Source: PALSA-1006 sp036171275
GTDB taxonomy: Bacteria; Pseudomonadota; Gammaproteobacteria; Burkholderiales; Gallionellaceae
Direction: 5' to 3'
Assembly: GCA_036171275.1 (NCBI GenBank)
Contig: JAVHQT010000043.1
Location: 1 to 43,849 of the forward strand
DNA: 43,849 nt
Program-made: the position numbers and the translations under genes
In this document: piece by piece, positions 33,526 through 41,744 of the stretch
Layout of the letters: each line of letters begins with the position of its first letter
Position numbering within the stretch: the stretch's first letter is position 1
Notes under the pieces: generated by a model
The model's input: the letters and a program-made list of their open reading frames with translations, nothing else
Database searches by the model: none
What the model was told of the DNA's origin: nothing

Positions 33526-34428
33526 TCAGGGCTTGCTGCCGCCGCTACAGCGCTCAATCCCAGATAAATCGCGTGCCGATTGCACGGCAATGAAGCCGGC
33601 TTGCTGCAATAAAGCACGGACGGCCGGCCCTTGCTCGTGGCCGTGTTCTAACCACAGTTTGCCCCCCGTAACCAAATACGCAGCGCTCTGTTGAATGAGG
33701 TGTCGAAGATCATCCAAACCCTCGCGACCGGAGACCAGTGCGCTGCGCGGTTCAAAGGGTAAATCGCCTTGTGATAAATGGGCATCTTGTTCGGCAATAT
33801 ACGGGGGATTGGACACAATCAGTTCAAAGTGTTGCCCGGCAAAAGCAGAAAACCAATGGCTTTCCAGCAGTTGCACATTGGATAACTGCATTCGCTGCGC
33901 ATTGGCGCGTGCGACCGTCAGCGCGGCGCTCGATTGATCCGCTGCAAAAATCTGAGCGGCAGGACGGTGCCGTGCAATGGCTAAGGCGATTGCACCACTG
34001 CCGGTGCCGAGGTCTAAAACCCGATAGGGCACGTCAGCCGGAATCTGTTGCAACGCCAATTCAACCAGTAATTCGGTGTCGGCACGGGGAATTAAGGTGG
34101 CGGGGGTAACGCAGAAATTGAGCCCGAAAAATTCACGTTCTCCCAGCACGTAAGCCAGCGGCTCACCGCGCAAACGTCGCTGGAATAAATTATTGTAAGT
34201 ATCTGATTCTATTGAATTTATTGGGTGTTCGGGATGCGTAAAAAAATACGCTCGATTCACGCCCAACACGCGTTGCCATAAGGCTTGCACCTGCAAGCGC
34301 GCGCTGCTTGCTTCTAGAGCTAACGCCGTCGCGAGCAGCGCGGTGTCGCGCACAAGGCGAGCGCCCAGTCTTTCGACAAGCTCGGAGCGTACGATGGGTT
34401 GAGCCGCTGGCGCGATTTGCGATTTCAT
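33526..34428 (-). CDS. prmC: Peptide chain release factor N5-glutamine methyltransferase PrmC
   Basis: The product has the PrmC helical N-terminus, YVLGEREFFGLNFCVTP, a SAM-binding motif VLDLGTGSGAIALA (about 137-150) and the catalytic NPPY at 207-210. It methylates the GGQ glutamine of release factors RF1 and RF2. The ATG at 34428 overlaps the pepP stop in ATGA, so the start is well supported. Residues 12-22 (IVRSELVERLG) are encoded by a copy of the TTCGACAAGCTC dispersed repeat, which has become part of the reading frame and lengthens the N-terminus. The last residues, CSGGSKP, are also unusual. It is the third gene of the murU-pepP-prmC operon. Confidence 0.93.
   Translation of the reverse strand: MKSQIAPAAQPIVRSELVERLGARLVRDTALLATALALEASSARLQVQALWQRVLGVNRAYFFTHPEHPINSIESDTYNNLFQRRLRGEPLAYVLGEREFFGLNFCVTPATLIPRADTELLVELALQQIPADVPYRVLDLGTGSGAIALAIARHRPAAQIFAADQSSAALTVARANAQRMQLSNVQLLESHWFSAFAGQHFELIVSNPPYIAEQDAHLSQGDLPFEPRSALVSGREGLDDLRHLIQQSAAYLVTGGKLWLEHGHEQGPAVRALLQQAGFIAVQSARDLSGIERCSGGSKP
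34367..34397. repeat. REP-like repeat inside the prmC reading frame
   Basis: The core TTCGACAAGCTC (34372-34383) is identical to the core of units A and B at 11.7 kb. Flanks such as GGAGCGTACGATGG are diverged versions of the usual GGGCGAACGG flank. It is translated as IVRSELVERLG in PrmC. Confidence 0.65.
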
Positions 34429-35717
34429 GGACGCATCAGCGCTTCAATTTCGGTCACGGTTTTGGGGGCATCTTCGGTGAGCACTTCCTGTCCAGTAGCG
34501 GTGATCAGCACGTCGTCTTCGATGCGAATGCCGATATTCCATAAGGCCTGCGGCACGTTTTCCGCCGGGCGAATGTAACAGCCGGGTTCAACCGTGAGCG
34601 TCATGCCGGCTTGCAAAATGCGCCAGTCTTGCTCAATTTTATAGGCGCCGACATCATGCACATCTAGCCCCAACCAGTGTCCGGTGCGGTGCATATAGAA
34701 CGCCTTGTAACTGCCGTTTTCAAGCACCGCATCAACGCTGCCTTGGCAACATTTTAGGTCGATCAAGCCTTGTGCCAACACGCGCAGTGCCGCTTCGTGC
34801 GGCGCATTCCAGCTCTGGCCAGGCAATGCGGCGGCGAGTGCGGCGCTTTGCGCTGCCAGCACCATTTCATACACGTCTTTTTGTGCAGGGCTAAATTTGC
34901 CGTTGATGGGAAAGGTGCGCGTAATGTCGGCGGCATAGCCTTGAAATTCACAACCGGCGTCAATCAACAATAAATCGCCGTCATTCAGGCGCGCGTTATT
35001 ACCGACATAATGCAAGGTGCAGGCGTTCGCCCCGCCCGCCACAATGCTGGTATAAGCCGGTTGGCGCGCACCGTAGCGACAAAATTCGTGCAGAAATTCT
35101 GCCTCAATTTCGTATTCAAATAGCCCCGGACGGGTAAACCGCATGGCGCGGCGATGTGCGCCGGTGGAAATTTGCCCAGCGCGACGCAGTAACTCAATTT
35201 CGCTCGCGTCTTTAAATAAACGCAGTTCAGCGATATAATTGGTTATGTCCTTGATTATATTGGGATATTTTATTCCGCCACGCGCTTGTTCCTTTAGCTT
35301 TTTGCGTAAGCTCAGCAAACGCGCGTCCCACGCCGCATCGCTGCCCAGCGCGTAAAATAAACTGGGCTGGTTCGCCATTAATTCCAGCAATTTTTCGTCT
35401 AGTTGCGCAATCGGATAGGCGGCATCCACGGCAAACTGTTCGCGTGCTGCCGCAGGACCGTAGCGAAAACCATCCCAAATTTCGCGCTCTAGATTTTTCT
35501 CGCGACAGAACAAAATACTTTGCGGCGCCGCACCCGCGATTAACACCAACACCGCTTCCGGCTCGGCAAAACCGCTCAGGTAATAAAAATCGCTATCGAA
35601 ACGATAATCATAATGCGCGTCCGCATTGCGACAGACTTCCGGCGCGGTGGCAATGAGGGCAATGCCTTGTTGCATGGCGTTTTGCAAGGCAGTTCGACGG
35701 GCGATGTAAGGCATCAT
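34425..35717 (-). CDS. pepP: Xaa-Pro aminopeptidase PepP
   Basis: The 430-residue protein has the aminopeptidase P N-terminal domain (YDYRFDSDFYYLSGF near residue 37) and a pita-bread metallopeptidase domain. The two-metal site is visible: the two Asp in DAGCEFQGYAADITRTFP, His in MHRTGHWLGLDVHD, Glu in TVEPGCY and Glu in GIRIEDDVL. It removes N-terminal residues preceding proline in the cytoplasm, using two Mn ions. ATG 35717 lies 1 nt after the murU stop codon, and its TGA overlaps prmC, so the three genes form one operon. Confidence 0.94.
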   Translation of the reverse strand: MMPYIARRTALQNAMQQGIALIATAPEVCRNADAHYDYRFDSDFYYLSGFAEPEAVLVLIAGAAPQSILFCREKNLEREIWDGFRYGPAAAREQFAVDAAYPIAQLDEKLLELMANQPSLFYALGSDAAWDARLLSLRKKLKEQARGGIKYPNIIKDITNYIAELRLFKDASEIELLRRAGQISTGAHRRAMRFTRPGLFEYEIEAEFLHEFCRYGARQPAYTSIVAGGANACTLHYVGNNARLNDGDLLLIDAGCEFQGYAADITRTFPINGKFSPAQKDVYEMVLAAQSAALAAALPGQSWNAPHEAALRVLAQGLIDLKCCQGSVDAVLENGSYKAFYMHRTGHWLGLDVHDVGAYKIEQDWRILQAGMTLTVEPGCYIRPAENVPQALWNIGIRIEDDVLITATGQEVLTEDAPKTVTEIEALMRP

Positions 35718-35718
35718 T

Positions 35719-36393
35719 TTAGTTAAGCTCCTGATTTAATCGCACTAATCGTTCGGGTGTGCCCACGTCAGTCCACCGGCCAGTGTAATGTTCGCCGCTG
35801 ACTTTATCGCGCGCAATTTGCTGGCGTAACAGTGGCGCAAGCGCGGCTTGAGTGCCGCGTGGAATGGCATTGAACAGCGCTGACTTGTATAAACCAATGC
35901 CGCTAAAAGTGAGCTTAGGCGCGCTTTCGCTTAAGCGGCCAGCTTGCAAGCCAAAGTCACCGAGCGGATGCTGCGCCGGATTGTTCACCAAACACAAATG
36001 CGCTAAATCGTCACTGCCGGCTAGCACCTGCGCTTGTTCGGTTAAATGGGCAAAATCATAATCGCAAAAAATATCGGCATTGATTACCGCAAAAACCGCT
36101 TGGTTGAGTAGCGGCAAGGCGTTGGCAATGCCGCCCGCCGTTTCCAAGGCGTCGGGTTCCGGCGAATAAACGATACGTGCGCCGAAGTGCAGACCGTTGC
36201 CTAAGGCGTGTTCGATTTGCTTGCCTAGATAGGCGTGGTTAATGACCAGATCGCAAATTCCGGCACGCACTAAATTTTCAATATGCCAAATAATCAAGGG
36301 CTTACCGCGCACTTGCAACAGGGGCTTGGGCGTGTGGTCGGTCAGCGGTCGCATCCGCTCGCCCCGTCCCGCCGCTAGAATCATTGCTTTCAT
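35719..36393 (-). CDS. murU: N-acetylmuramate alpha-1-phosphate uridylyltransferase-like nucleotidyltransferase
   Basis: The start at ATG 36393, with AAGGAGT 4-5 nt upstream, gives MKAMILAAGRGERMRPLTDH, the nucleotide-binding loop of sugar-1-phosphate nucleotidyltransferases. An open frame to 36540 adds 49 residues without family support. ADIFCDYDF (metal-binding Asp), GDFGLQAGR and WTDVGTPERL are also conserved. The ~224-residue length without an acyltransferase tail fits MurU, which makes UDP-MurNAc in peptidoglycan recycling. Its usual partner kinase gene amgK, normally just upstream, is not present here, so the assignment rests on sequence class. It is the first gene of the murU-pepP-prmC operon. 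Confidence 0.8.
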   Translation of the reverse strand: MKAMILAAGRGERMRPLTDHTPKPLLQVRGKPLIIWHIENLVRAGICDLVINHAYLGKQIEHALGNGLHFGARIVYSPEPDALETAGGIANALPLLNQAVFAVINADIFCDYDFAHLTEQAQVLAGSDDLAHLCLVNNPAQHPLGDFGLQAGRLSESAPKLTFSGIGLYKSALFNAIPRGTQAALAPLLRQQIARDKVSGEHYTGRWTDVGTPERLVRLNQELN

Positions 36394-36418
36394 TCCCACT
36401 CCTTCGCTCATTTCCATG

Positions 36419-36434
36419 CTCCCGCGCGGGAAGG
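36419..36434. repeat. GC-rich palindrome upstream of murU
   Basis: GCTCCCGCGCGGGAAG contains the perfect 10-base palindrome CCCGCGCGGG, about 30 nt before the murU start. It could fold in the leader RNA of murU or be part of a dispersed repeat. Confidence 0.35.
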
Positions 36435-36645
36435 CATATTCATCTTGGCGCACCCCAAAACTCACTATTCGGTCAGGCTGCGCCTGCCACCTGCTTAAGT
36501 GAAGTGGAAAATTGGTGTGCAGTCGGCAATTGCATTGCAAAAAGCTGAGGAAGGACTGATTGATTCCGTTCGTGTTGGGCTTTTCGCTAAGTTTAGGACT
36601 GCTATGTCAAGTCATAACGGGGAAGCTATCAAATAAATCAGGCGC

Positions 36646-37350
36646 TTATTCGGCGAGGCCGACATACACATTTTGCACGTCGTCATCGGCGTCAATCGCT
36701 TCTAAAAAAGCTTCCACTTCCTCGCGCTCAAGCTCGTTTGACAAGGTGACTGGATTTTTTGGGCGGAAACCAAGTTGCGCCGATAACACGGTAAAACCGT
36801 GTAGTGGCAAGGCTTTGCAGACTGCGTCCAAGTCAGTTACGTCGGTGATAAACAGCGTCGCACCTTCTTCTGCGGCTTCAAAATCTTGTGCGCCAGCTTC
36901 AATCGCGGCGAGCTCGGCATCTGCACTGGCCGTATTGGGCGAAGCTTCAATCAAGCCTTGATAATTAAAATCCCAAGACACGGAACCTTCCGCACCCAGC
37001 TGCCCTTTGCGGAACAGGACATTCATGCTGGATTTAGTGCGGTTGACGTTATCCGATAAACATTCAACGATGATCGGCACGCGGTGCGGTGCAAAACCTT
37101 CATATACCAGCCGTTCTAAATGCATACCGCCATCCAATAAGCCCGCGCCTTTTTTGATGGCACGATCTAAGGTTTCACGGGGCATCGAGGCTTTTTTCGC
37201 TTGTTCAACGACTAGGCGTAACCGGGAATTGCTTTCCGGGTCGGCGCCGCCTTTTGCCGCCACCATGATTTCTTTGGCCAGTTTGCCGAAAATTTTACCT
37301 TTGGCATTCGCCGCGATTTCTTTGTGCCTTGCTTTCCATTGTGCGCCCAT
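36646..37350 (-). CDS. YebC/PmpR family protein (YeeN-type)
   Basis: The 234-residue protein begins MGAQWKARHKEIAANAKGKI and contains GKLAKEIMVAAKGGADPESN, RETLDRAIKKGAG, YEGFAPHRVPIIVECLSDNV and a C-terminal DDVQNVYVGL. These are the three-domain hallmarks of YebC/TACO1 proteins. The MGAQWKA start, in place of MAGHSKW, places it with the YeeN subgroup. YebC-family proteins have been described as DNA-binding regulators and more recently as factors that help ribosomes through difficult peptide stretches. The usual ruvC-ruvA-ruvB neighbours are not here. It is transcribed alone. Confidence 0.9.
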   Translation of the reverse strand: MGAQWKARHKEIAANAKGKIFGKLAKEIMVAAKGGADPESNSRLRLVVEQAKKASMPRETLDRAIKKGAGLLDGGMHLERLVYEGFAPHRVPIIVECLSDNVNRTKSSMNVLFRKGQLGAEGSVSWDFNYQGLIEASPNTASADAELAAIEAGAQDFEAAEEGATLFITDVTDLDAVCKALPLHGFTVLSAQLGFRPKNPVTLSNELEREEVEAFLEAIDADDDVQNVYVGLAE

Positions 37351-37406
37351 GCTTTTCCTTATAATTTAAACGTTAATTTATTAAAATAGTCAATATAATC
37401 ATGTAC

Positions 37407-37781
37407 TTATATGCTTAAAGGAATGCGTTCGGCGAGTTCTCTGCTGAGCATCGCTAATCCTTCGTCAATAAAATTTTCAAACTGAAGGCCGGCGCGAAAT
37501 AAGCCATAGTTGCCTAAAACGCAGTAAATAAGTTTGCCATTAACTTGAATGGTTTGTGGCGCTGCGCCGATTGTTTTCGGTGGAATCGTAAAAATCGCAG
37601 CGACAGTGGATTTAGTGGGCACAGTATTTTCCAACAGCGCGGTTCCGCCCCGAATGGAAATGTCTGCCAGATTGCCGTAGATCGTTTGAGTTTTGTTGTT
37701 GAGTGTCAGGTTAAGCGCGAGTTTCCATTTGACTAAATAGCGTTTGTTGACACGTTTTTCGTCGGGTACTTGGGGGCTCAT
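37407..37781 (-). CDS. PilZ domain c-di-GMP receptor
   Basis: The 124-residue single-domain protein has the two c-di-GMP binding motifs of PilZ: RxxxR as Arg10-Arg14 (KRVNKR) and DxSxxG as Asp40-Ser42-Gly45 (DISIRGG). It should therefore be a functional c-di-GMP receptor acting on an unknown target. It joins the several c-di-GMP enzymes of this window as a possible output. The 27 bp gap to the upstream mlaA suggests co-transcription with the mlaA-NUDIX-bamD group. Confidence 0.88.
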   Translation of the reverse strand: MSPQVPDEKRVNKRYLVKWKLALNLTLNNKTQTIYGNLADISIRGGTALLENTVPTKSTVAAIFTIPPKTIGAAPQTIQVNGKLIYCVLGNYGLFRAGLQFENFIDEGLAMLSRELAERIPLSI

Positions 37782-37808
37782 AAAAGTGTTTGTGCGAAAG
37801 CGAATGGG

Positions 37809-38525
37809 TTAATTAGTCGGTGCTGCGTCTTCTTCATCGACAAAATCAGTGTGCGGTGGATTGCCGTCATAAACCCGATTGAGGCGCTGACCTAAGTAAA
37901 ATTCACGCATAAAGGCATACGGATCGGATGCGGTTTCCAGCGCGGAGTCGAATTCAAATAAGCCGGCACGAAACTGAACTTTGTCAGTGAGGTAAAGCTG
38001 ATTGCGCGCAGCTACATCAGGAATTTGCGGATAGACGCTAGTCAGTCCGTCGCCAATCAGCCCAATGCTGTCGCGCGCAGTGCTAGGGCCAAAAAACGGA
38101 ATGACAATATAAGGGCCGCTGGACACACCCCAGTAGCCGAGTGTTTGCCCAAAATCTTCGTGATGTTTTTCTAGTCTGTCGGTGACATTGAATAAGCCAA
38201 GCAAGCCAAAAGTGCTGTTAAACAGTACGCGACTGCCATCGGATGCCGCTTGCCGAAACTTTAATTGCAACAAATCGTTGAGCGTTACGCCGACATCATC
38301 TAAGTTGGAAAAGAAGTTACTGAACATCATTTTGATCGGTTTGGGCAGAGCTGTGTCGTAGCCTTTGGCAACCGGCTTGAGTAAATAGTGATCAAACGTG
38401 GCGTTGAAGGCGTAGGTTTTGCGGTTCAGCGTTTCAAAGGGGTCTTCTGAATTGGCAGCAGGCGCGCTCGCGCATCCGCTCAGGCATAAAAAAATGAGGC
38501 TGAGAAAAAGGCGATGGATCAACAT
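37809..38525 (-). CDS. mlaA: Outer-membrane lipoprotein MlaA (VacJ)
   Basis: The 238-residue protein has a lipoprotein signal peptide with lipobox LSGC (Cys18). DPFETLNRKTYAFN, YWGVSSGPYIVIPFFGPSTARDS and the central hydrophobic segment are typical of MlaA. It sits in the outer membrane with porins and returns mislocalised phospholipids from the outer leaflet via MlaC and MlaFEDB, which are not in this window. The ATG shares one base with the stop of the NUDIX gene (TAATG), so translation is probably coupled. Confidence 0.92.
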   Translation of the reverse strand: MLIHRLFLSLIFLCLSGCASAPAANSEDPFETLNRKTYAFNATFDHYLLKPVAKGYDTALPKPIKMMFSNFFSNLDDVGVTLNDLLQLKFRQAASDGSRVLFNSTFGLLGLFNVTDRLEKHHEDFGQTLGYWGVSSGPYIVIPFFGPSTARDSIGLIGDGLTSVYPQIPDVAARNQLYLTDKVQFRAGLFEFDSALETASDPYAFMREFYLGQRLNRVYDGNPPHTDFVDEEDAAPTN

Positions 38526-39076
38526 TAAGCCACCACGGGAATTGGCTTGCCTAAATCGGTGTTAAAAAATTCAAATTTGCCTTTTTTTCGATCGGCAAAA
38601 TAGCGCTGTAAGGTGAATTTAACGGGACGAAAAGCCAGCGTGTCCCAAGGAATTTCTGCCTCTGCAAACAGGGCAACCTCTAAGCTTTCAACGCCAGGAG
38701 AAAAGTCTAGATCGAGCAAACGAGCGCGGTACAGCAAATGCACTTGGTTGATGTACGACAGATTGTGCATGGAATAAAGTTCGCCCATGGCAACGCGGGC
38801 ATTGGCTTCTTCCAGCGTTTCCCGCGCGCCGGCTTCAGTGGTGGTTTCGCCATTTTCCATAAAGCCGGCGGGCAATGTCCATAAGCCGTGACGCGGCTCT
38901 ATGGCGCGACGACACAGTAAGATGCGCCCATCTTGCCATTCCGGAATCGAGCCGACGATTAACTTGGGATTTTCATAATGAACCGTGGCGCATTCGGTGC
39001 AGACGAAGCGCGGTTTATGGTCATCTGGCAGCAAACGTAATTCAACGGGGCTGGCACATTCAGCGCAAAATTTCAT
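38525..39076 (-). CDS. NUDIX hydrolase with N-terminal zinc ribbon
   Basis: The 183-residue protein starts with a zinc ribbon (Cys4, Cys7, Cys26, Cys29) followed by a NUDIX domain. The NUDIX box G-x5-E-x7-REUxEE appears as Gly71, Glu77 and Arg85-Glu86 to Glu89-Glu90 (GFMENGETTTEAGARETLEE). It should hydrolyse a nucleoside diphosphate derivative with Mg. The zinc ribbon is reminiscent of NudC, but the protein is shorter and lacks the NudC NADH signature, so the substrate is open. It overlaps bamD by 4 nt upstream and mlaA by 1 nt downstream. Confidence 0.88.
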   Translation of the reverse strand: MKFCAECASPVELRLLPDDHKPRFVCTECATVHYENPKLIVGSIPEWQDGRILLCRRAIEPRHGLWTLPAGFMENGETTTEAGARETLEEANARVAMGELYSMHNLSYINQVHLLYRARLLDLDFSPGVESLEVALFAEAEIPWDTLAFRPVKFTLQRYFADRKKGKFEFFNTDLGKPIPVVA

Positions 39077-39873
39077 AGCGAAGCTCCTGGGGGAACGGAT
39101 GAACCTGCCGCCAAGGCAGGCAGCGCGAGTGCTTGGTCGGTAATGCTTGCTTTGTTTGCAAAATTTAAATCGAGAATGCGTTGAGCATCATTCTGCAAAT
39201 CGTTTAAACCCAAGGCGCTATAGGCTTTTACCAACACGATTAAGGCTTCGCGCGTTGGGGAGGATTGCGGATAATCTTGCAAGACACCTTTGGCGCGATT
39301 CGCTGCCGCAATATACGCGCCGCGCCGCAAATAATAGTTGGCGACATGCACATCTGAAGCCGCCAAGGTGTTGATTAAATACTGCATTCGCAAAATAGCA
39401 TCCGGCGCGTAACGGCTATTTGGATAGCGCGCCACCATTTCTTTGAACGCGTCAAATGCGTCACGCATCGATTTAGGATCGCGCTCGGAGGGGTCTTGTC
39501 TCGAGATTCGATTCAGCGTTCCGCCTAGATTTTCATCAAAGTTGAGTAAGCCTTTGAGGTAATAAACATAATCTAAATGGGGACTGTTTGGGTATTGCTT
39601 GATAAAACGCTCTAGGCCACTCAAGGAAGGCGCAGGCTCGCCCTGTTTATAATAAGCATAGGCAATTTCCAATTGCGCTTGTTGCGCATATTTTCCGTAA
39701 GGGTAGCGCGATTGCAATTTTTCAAATTTGCGGATGGCTTGCTCAAAATGATTATCTTCCATCGACTGCATGGCTTGTGCGTAAAACGCTTCGGCAGTGA
39801 AATTTGTATCATCGGGTGCTGTTTTGCACGCAACTAACGTAAGCAGCAAAAAAACGTATAAACTATAGCGCAT
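39073..39873 (-). CDS. bamD: Outer-membrane assembly lipoprotein BamD
   Basis: The 266-residue product has a lipobox LVAC (Cys16) and about five tetratricopeptide-like repeats (AEAFYAQAMQSMEDNHFEQA, FEKLQSRYPYGKYAQQAQLE, ALIVLVKAYSALGLNDLQND). The HLDYVYYLKGLLNF segment is characteristic of BamD. It is an essential part of the BAM complex that inserts beta-barrel proteins. It is followed by the NUDIX and mlaA genes in an envelope-related operon. Its ATG lies on the opposite strand from the rluD ATG and the two share bases at 39871-39874 (CATG), leaving no gap between the divergent genes. Confidence 0.93.
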   Translation of the reverse strand: MRYSLYVFLLLTLVACKTAPDDTNFTAEAFYAQAMQSMEDNHFEQAIRKFEKLQSRYPYGKYAQQAQLEIAYAYYKQGEPAPSLSGLERFIKQYPNSPHLDYVYYLKGLLNFDENLGGTLNRISRQDPSERDPKSMRDAFDAFKEMVARYPNSRYAPDAILRMQYLINTLAASDVHVANYYLRRGAYIAAANRAKGVLQDYPQSSPTREALIVLVKAYSALGLNDLQNDAQRILDLNFANKASITDQALALPALAAGSSVPPGASL

Positions 39874-40936
39874 GACTCAACCTTTAAAAAATTTCGGCAA
39901 TTATAGCAAAGTTAATTCCGCTGACGCGCTGCCTGTTGTCCCTTTCCGTGCTGATTCTGAGATCGATTTCGAGCCCTTCACCGCGCCGAACAGGGCAGAA
40001 ATCAGCGAATTTACGGTTCCCATTGCCGACGGTGGCTTGCGCTTAGACCAAGTTTTGGCAAAATTATTGCCGGAATATTCGCGCAGTCGGCTACAAGAAT
40101 GGGTGGCACAAGGTCAAGTCACGGTCAACGGGGCGATAGCCATTTCCAAGCAAAAAGTGTGGGGCGGCGAATTGCTGAAAGTTACGCCGCAAAGCCATCC
40201 AACTGAACAAGCTTATTTATCCCAAGCCATTGATTTAAATGTGATTTATGAAGATGAAAGCATTTTTATCATTCATAAACCGGTCGGGTTGGTGGTGCAT
40301 CCGGGTAATGGAAATTGGCAAGGCACCTTGTTAAACGGCTTGTTGCATTACGCACCCGAGCTGGCAGAAGTGCCGCGTGCTGGCATTGTGCATAGACTGG
40401 ATAAAGACACCAGCGGACTGTTGGTGGTGGCGCGCACGGTGATTGCGCAAACCGCCTTGGTGCGACAATTGCAAGAACGCAGCGTGCAGCGCGAATATCT
40501 GGCGTTGGCGTATGGCGAAATGGAGCGCGGCGGTCGCGTCGATGCCGCGATTGACCGACATCCTTCGCAACGCACCAAAATGGCGGTGGTGGAAGGCGGC
40601 AAACCCGCCATTACGCATTATTCGATTGTGCAAACTTTCCCCGGTTGCACTTTGTTGCGCTGCAAACTGGAAACCGGACGCACCCACCAAATTCGCGTGC
40701 ACATGGCGCACTTACGCCATCCGCTGGTTGGCGATTCGATTTACATCAAAGGCGCGCAAAAATGCCCACTGGCGATGCGCGACACTTTGCTGAATTTTCC
40801 GCGCCAAGCCTTACACGCCGAACGGCTGGGATTAGAACATCCCGACACCGGCGAATGGATGGAATGGCAAGTGGACATGCCGGATGATATGAAGAATTTG
40901 CTGAATAAAATCAGTAACATAGCGAACGGACTCTAA
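39872..40936 (+). CDS. rluD: 23S rRNA pseudouridine synthase RluD
   Basis: The 354-residue protein has an S4 RNA-binding domain (about 55-105, RSRLQEWVAQGQVTVNG) and a pseudouridine synthase domain with catalytic Asp177 in VHRLDKDTSGLLVVAR and CKLETGRTHQIRVHM. Its position divergent from bamD and upstream of pgeF marks it as RluD, which makes the conserved pseudouridines of helix 69. The first ~45 residues (MTQPLKNFGNYSKVN onward) have no family support. If the start at 39872 is right, the start codons of rluD and bamD overlap, and no ATG or GTG start lies further downstream before the conserved region. Confidence 0.92.
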   Translation: MTQPLKNFGNYSKVNSADALPVVPFRADSEIDFEPFTAPNRAEISEFTVPIADGGLRLDQVLAKLLPEYSRSRLQEWVAQGQVTVNGAIAISKQKVWGGELLKVTPQSHPTEQAYLSQAIDLNVIYEDESIFIIHKPVGLVVHPGNGNWQGTLLNGLLHYAPELAEVPRAGIVHRLDKDTSGLLVVARTVIAQTALVRQLQERSVQREYLALAYGEMERGGRVDAAIDRHPSQRTKMAVVEGGKPAITHYSIVQTFPGCTLLRCKLETGRTHQIRVHMAHLRHPLVGDSIYIKGAQKCPLAMRDTLLNFPRQALHAERLGLEHPDTGEWMEWQVDMPDDMKNLLNKISNIANGL

Positions 40937-40952
40937 AAGCCAAGATTCCGTT

Positions 40953-41053
40953 GTTGCGGCGCAACACGTAGGGGGCAATAAGTGAAACGCATTGCACCGG
41001 ATGTTTTCGTATCGCGTAAGGCGCAATGCCCGTTGGTTATTGCGCCTTACGCG
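40953..41053. repeat. Tandem palindromic repeats between rluD and the convergent gene
   Basis: The best hairpin pairs GCGTAAGGCGCAAT (41014-41027) perfectly with ATTGCGCCTTACGC (41039-41052), plus one flanking C-G pair. Just upstream, GGGGGCAAT (40971-40979) pairs imperfectly with ATTGCACC (40991-40998), and TGTTGC/GCAACA forms a third small hairpin. This looks like a REP-type cluster and could act as a bidirectional terminator, though there is no T run. Confidence 0.6.
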
Positions 41054-41064
41054 GGTTACACTCG

Positions 41065-41718
41065 TTATGGCAGCGTTCTGGCAAGACGGAAGCCCTTGGT
41101 ATAGAACCGCTCCGAAGCTTCCGAGGCTTTGAGTCGGTGGTCGGGAAGCTCCGCCCTGTGGAATATCTCGCTGGAGGTATATCCCCCGCCCCGCAGCACG
41201 CGCCAATCACCTTGGTTATTCGCTGGATCTTGCGTATATTTATCTTGCGTCCATTCTGACACGTTGCCGCTCATATCATATAACCCGTAAGCGTTAGCTC
41301 GTTTTTGTCCGACAGGATGCGGCTGATTGCCGCTGTTGCCGTCATGCCACGCGACGGCGTTGATGTCGTTGCTGCCACAATATTCGATCTTTGTTCCCCC
41401 ATAACAAGCATACTTCCACTCCGCTTCTGTCGGTAAGCGGTATTGTTTCCCAGTCTGAGCATTTAGTTTTTGCAGAAACTCTTGAACGTCATACCAGTTC
41501 ACATAGTTCACTGGGCAATTAGCGCAGCTGCTGCGAGGGTCGCTTGGATTGCTGCCCATTACCGTATGCCATTGCAATTGTGTGACTTCATATTTGCCCA
41601 TTTCATAGTTTCCTCCGGGAATACGAATCATTTCAGGATTTGTACTCCCATAAAAGTTATCGGCCTGAGTATTAAAACTTAACAACAAAATAATGATGAA
41701 TCTGGTCAATCTAAACAT
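41065..41718 (-). CDS. Exported formylglycine-generating-enzyme-like (SUMF1 domain) protein
   Basis: ATG 41718, with AGGAG 8 nt upstream, gives MFRLTRFIIILLLSFNTQAD, a signal peptide. The mature ~198 residues form one SUMF1/FGE fold: IPGGNYEMGKYEVTQLQWH, VNYVNWYDVQEFLQKLN, YRLPTEAEWKYACYGG, YGLYDMSGNVSEWTQD, WRVLRGGGYTS and GFRLARTL. Members of this superfamily include sulfatase-activating enzymes and iron-dependent oxidases; many exported single-domain members have unknown roles. The known FGE active-site Cys pair is not clearly present, and no sulfatase is nearby, so a sulfatase-activating role is not supported. It sits in the accessory segment separating rluD from pgeF. Confidence 0.85.
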   Translation of the reverse strand: MFRLTRFIIILLLSFNTQADNFYGSTNPEMIRIPGGNYEMGKYEVTQLQWHTVMGSNPSDPRSSCANCPVNYVNWYDVQEFLQKLNAQTGKQYRLPTEAEWKYACYGGTKIEYCGSNDINAVAWHDGNSGNQPHPVGQKRANAYGLYDMSGNVSEWTQDKYTQDPANNQGDWRVLRGGGYTSSEIFHRAELPDHRLKASEASERFYTKGFRLARTLP

Positions 41719-41744
41719 TTTTTTATCTCCTGAGTAAGTAAAAG

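Noticed and set aside
41065..41718. A sulfatase-activating FGE proper
   Set aside because: No sulfatase gene is present, and the protein is short, exported and without a clear active-site cysteine pair, so only fold-level assignment is made.
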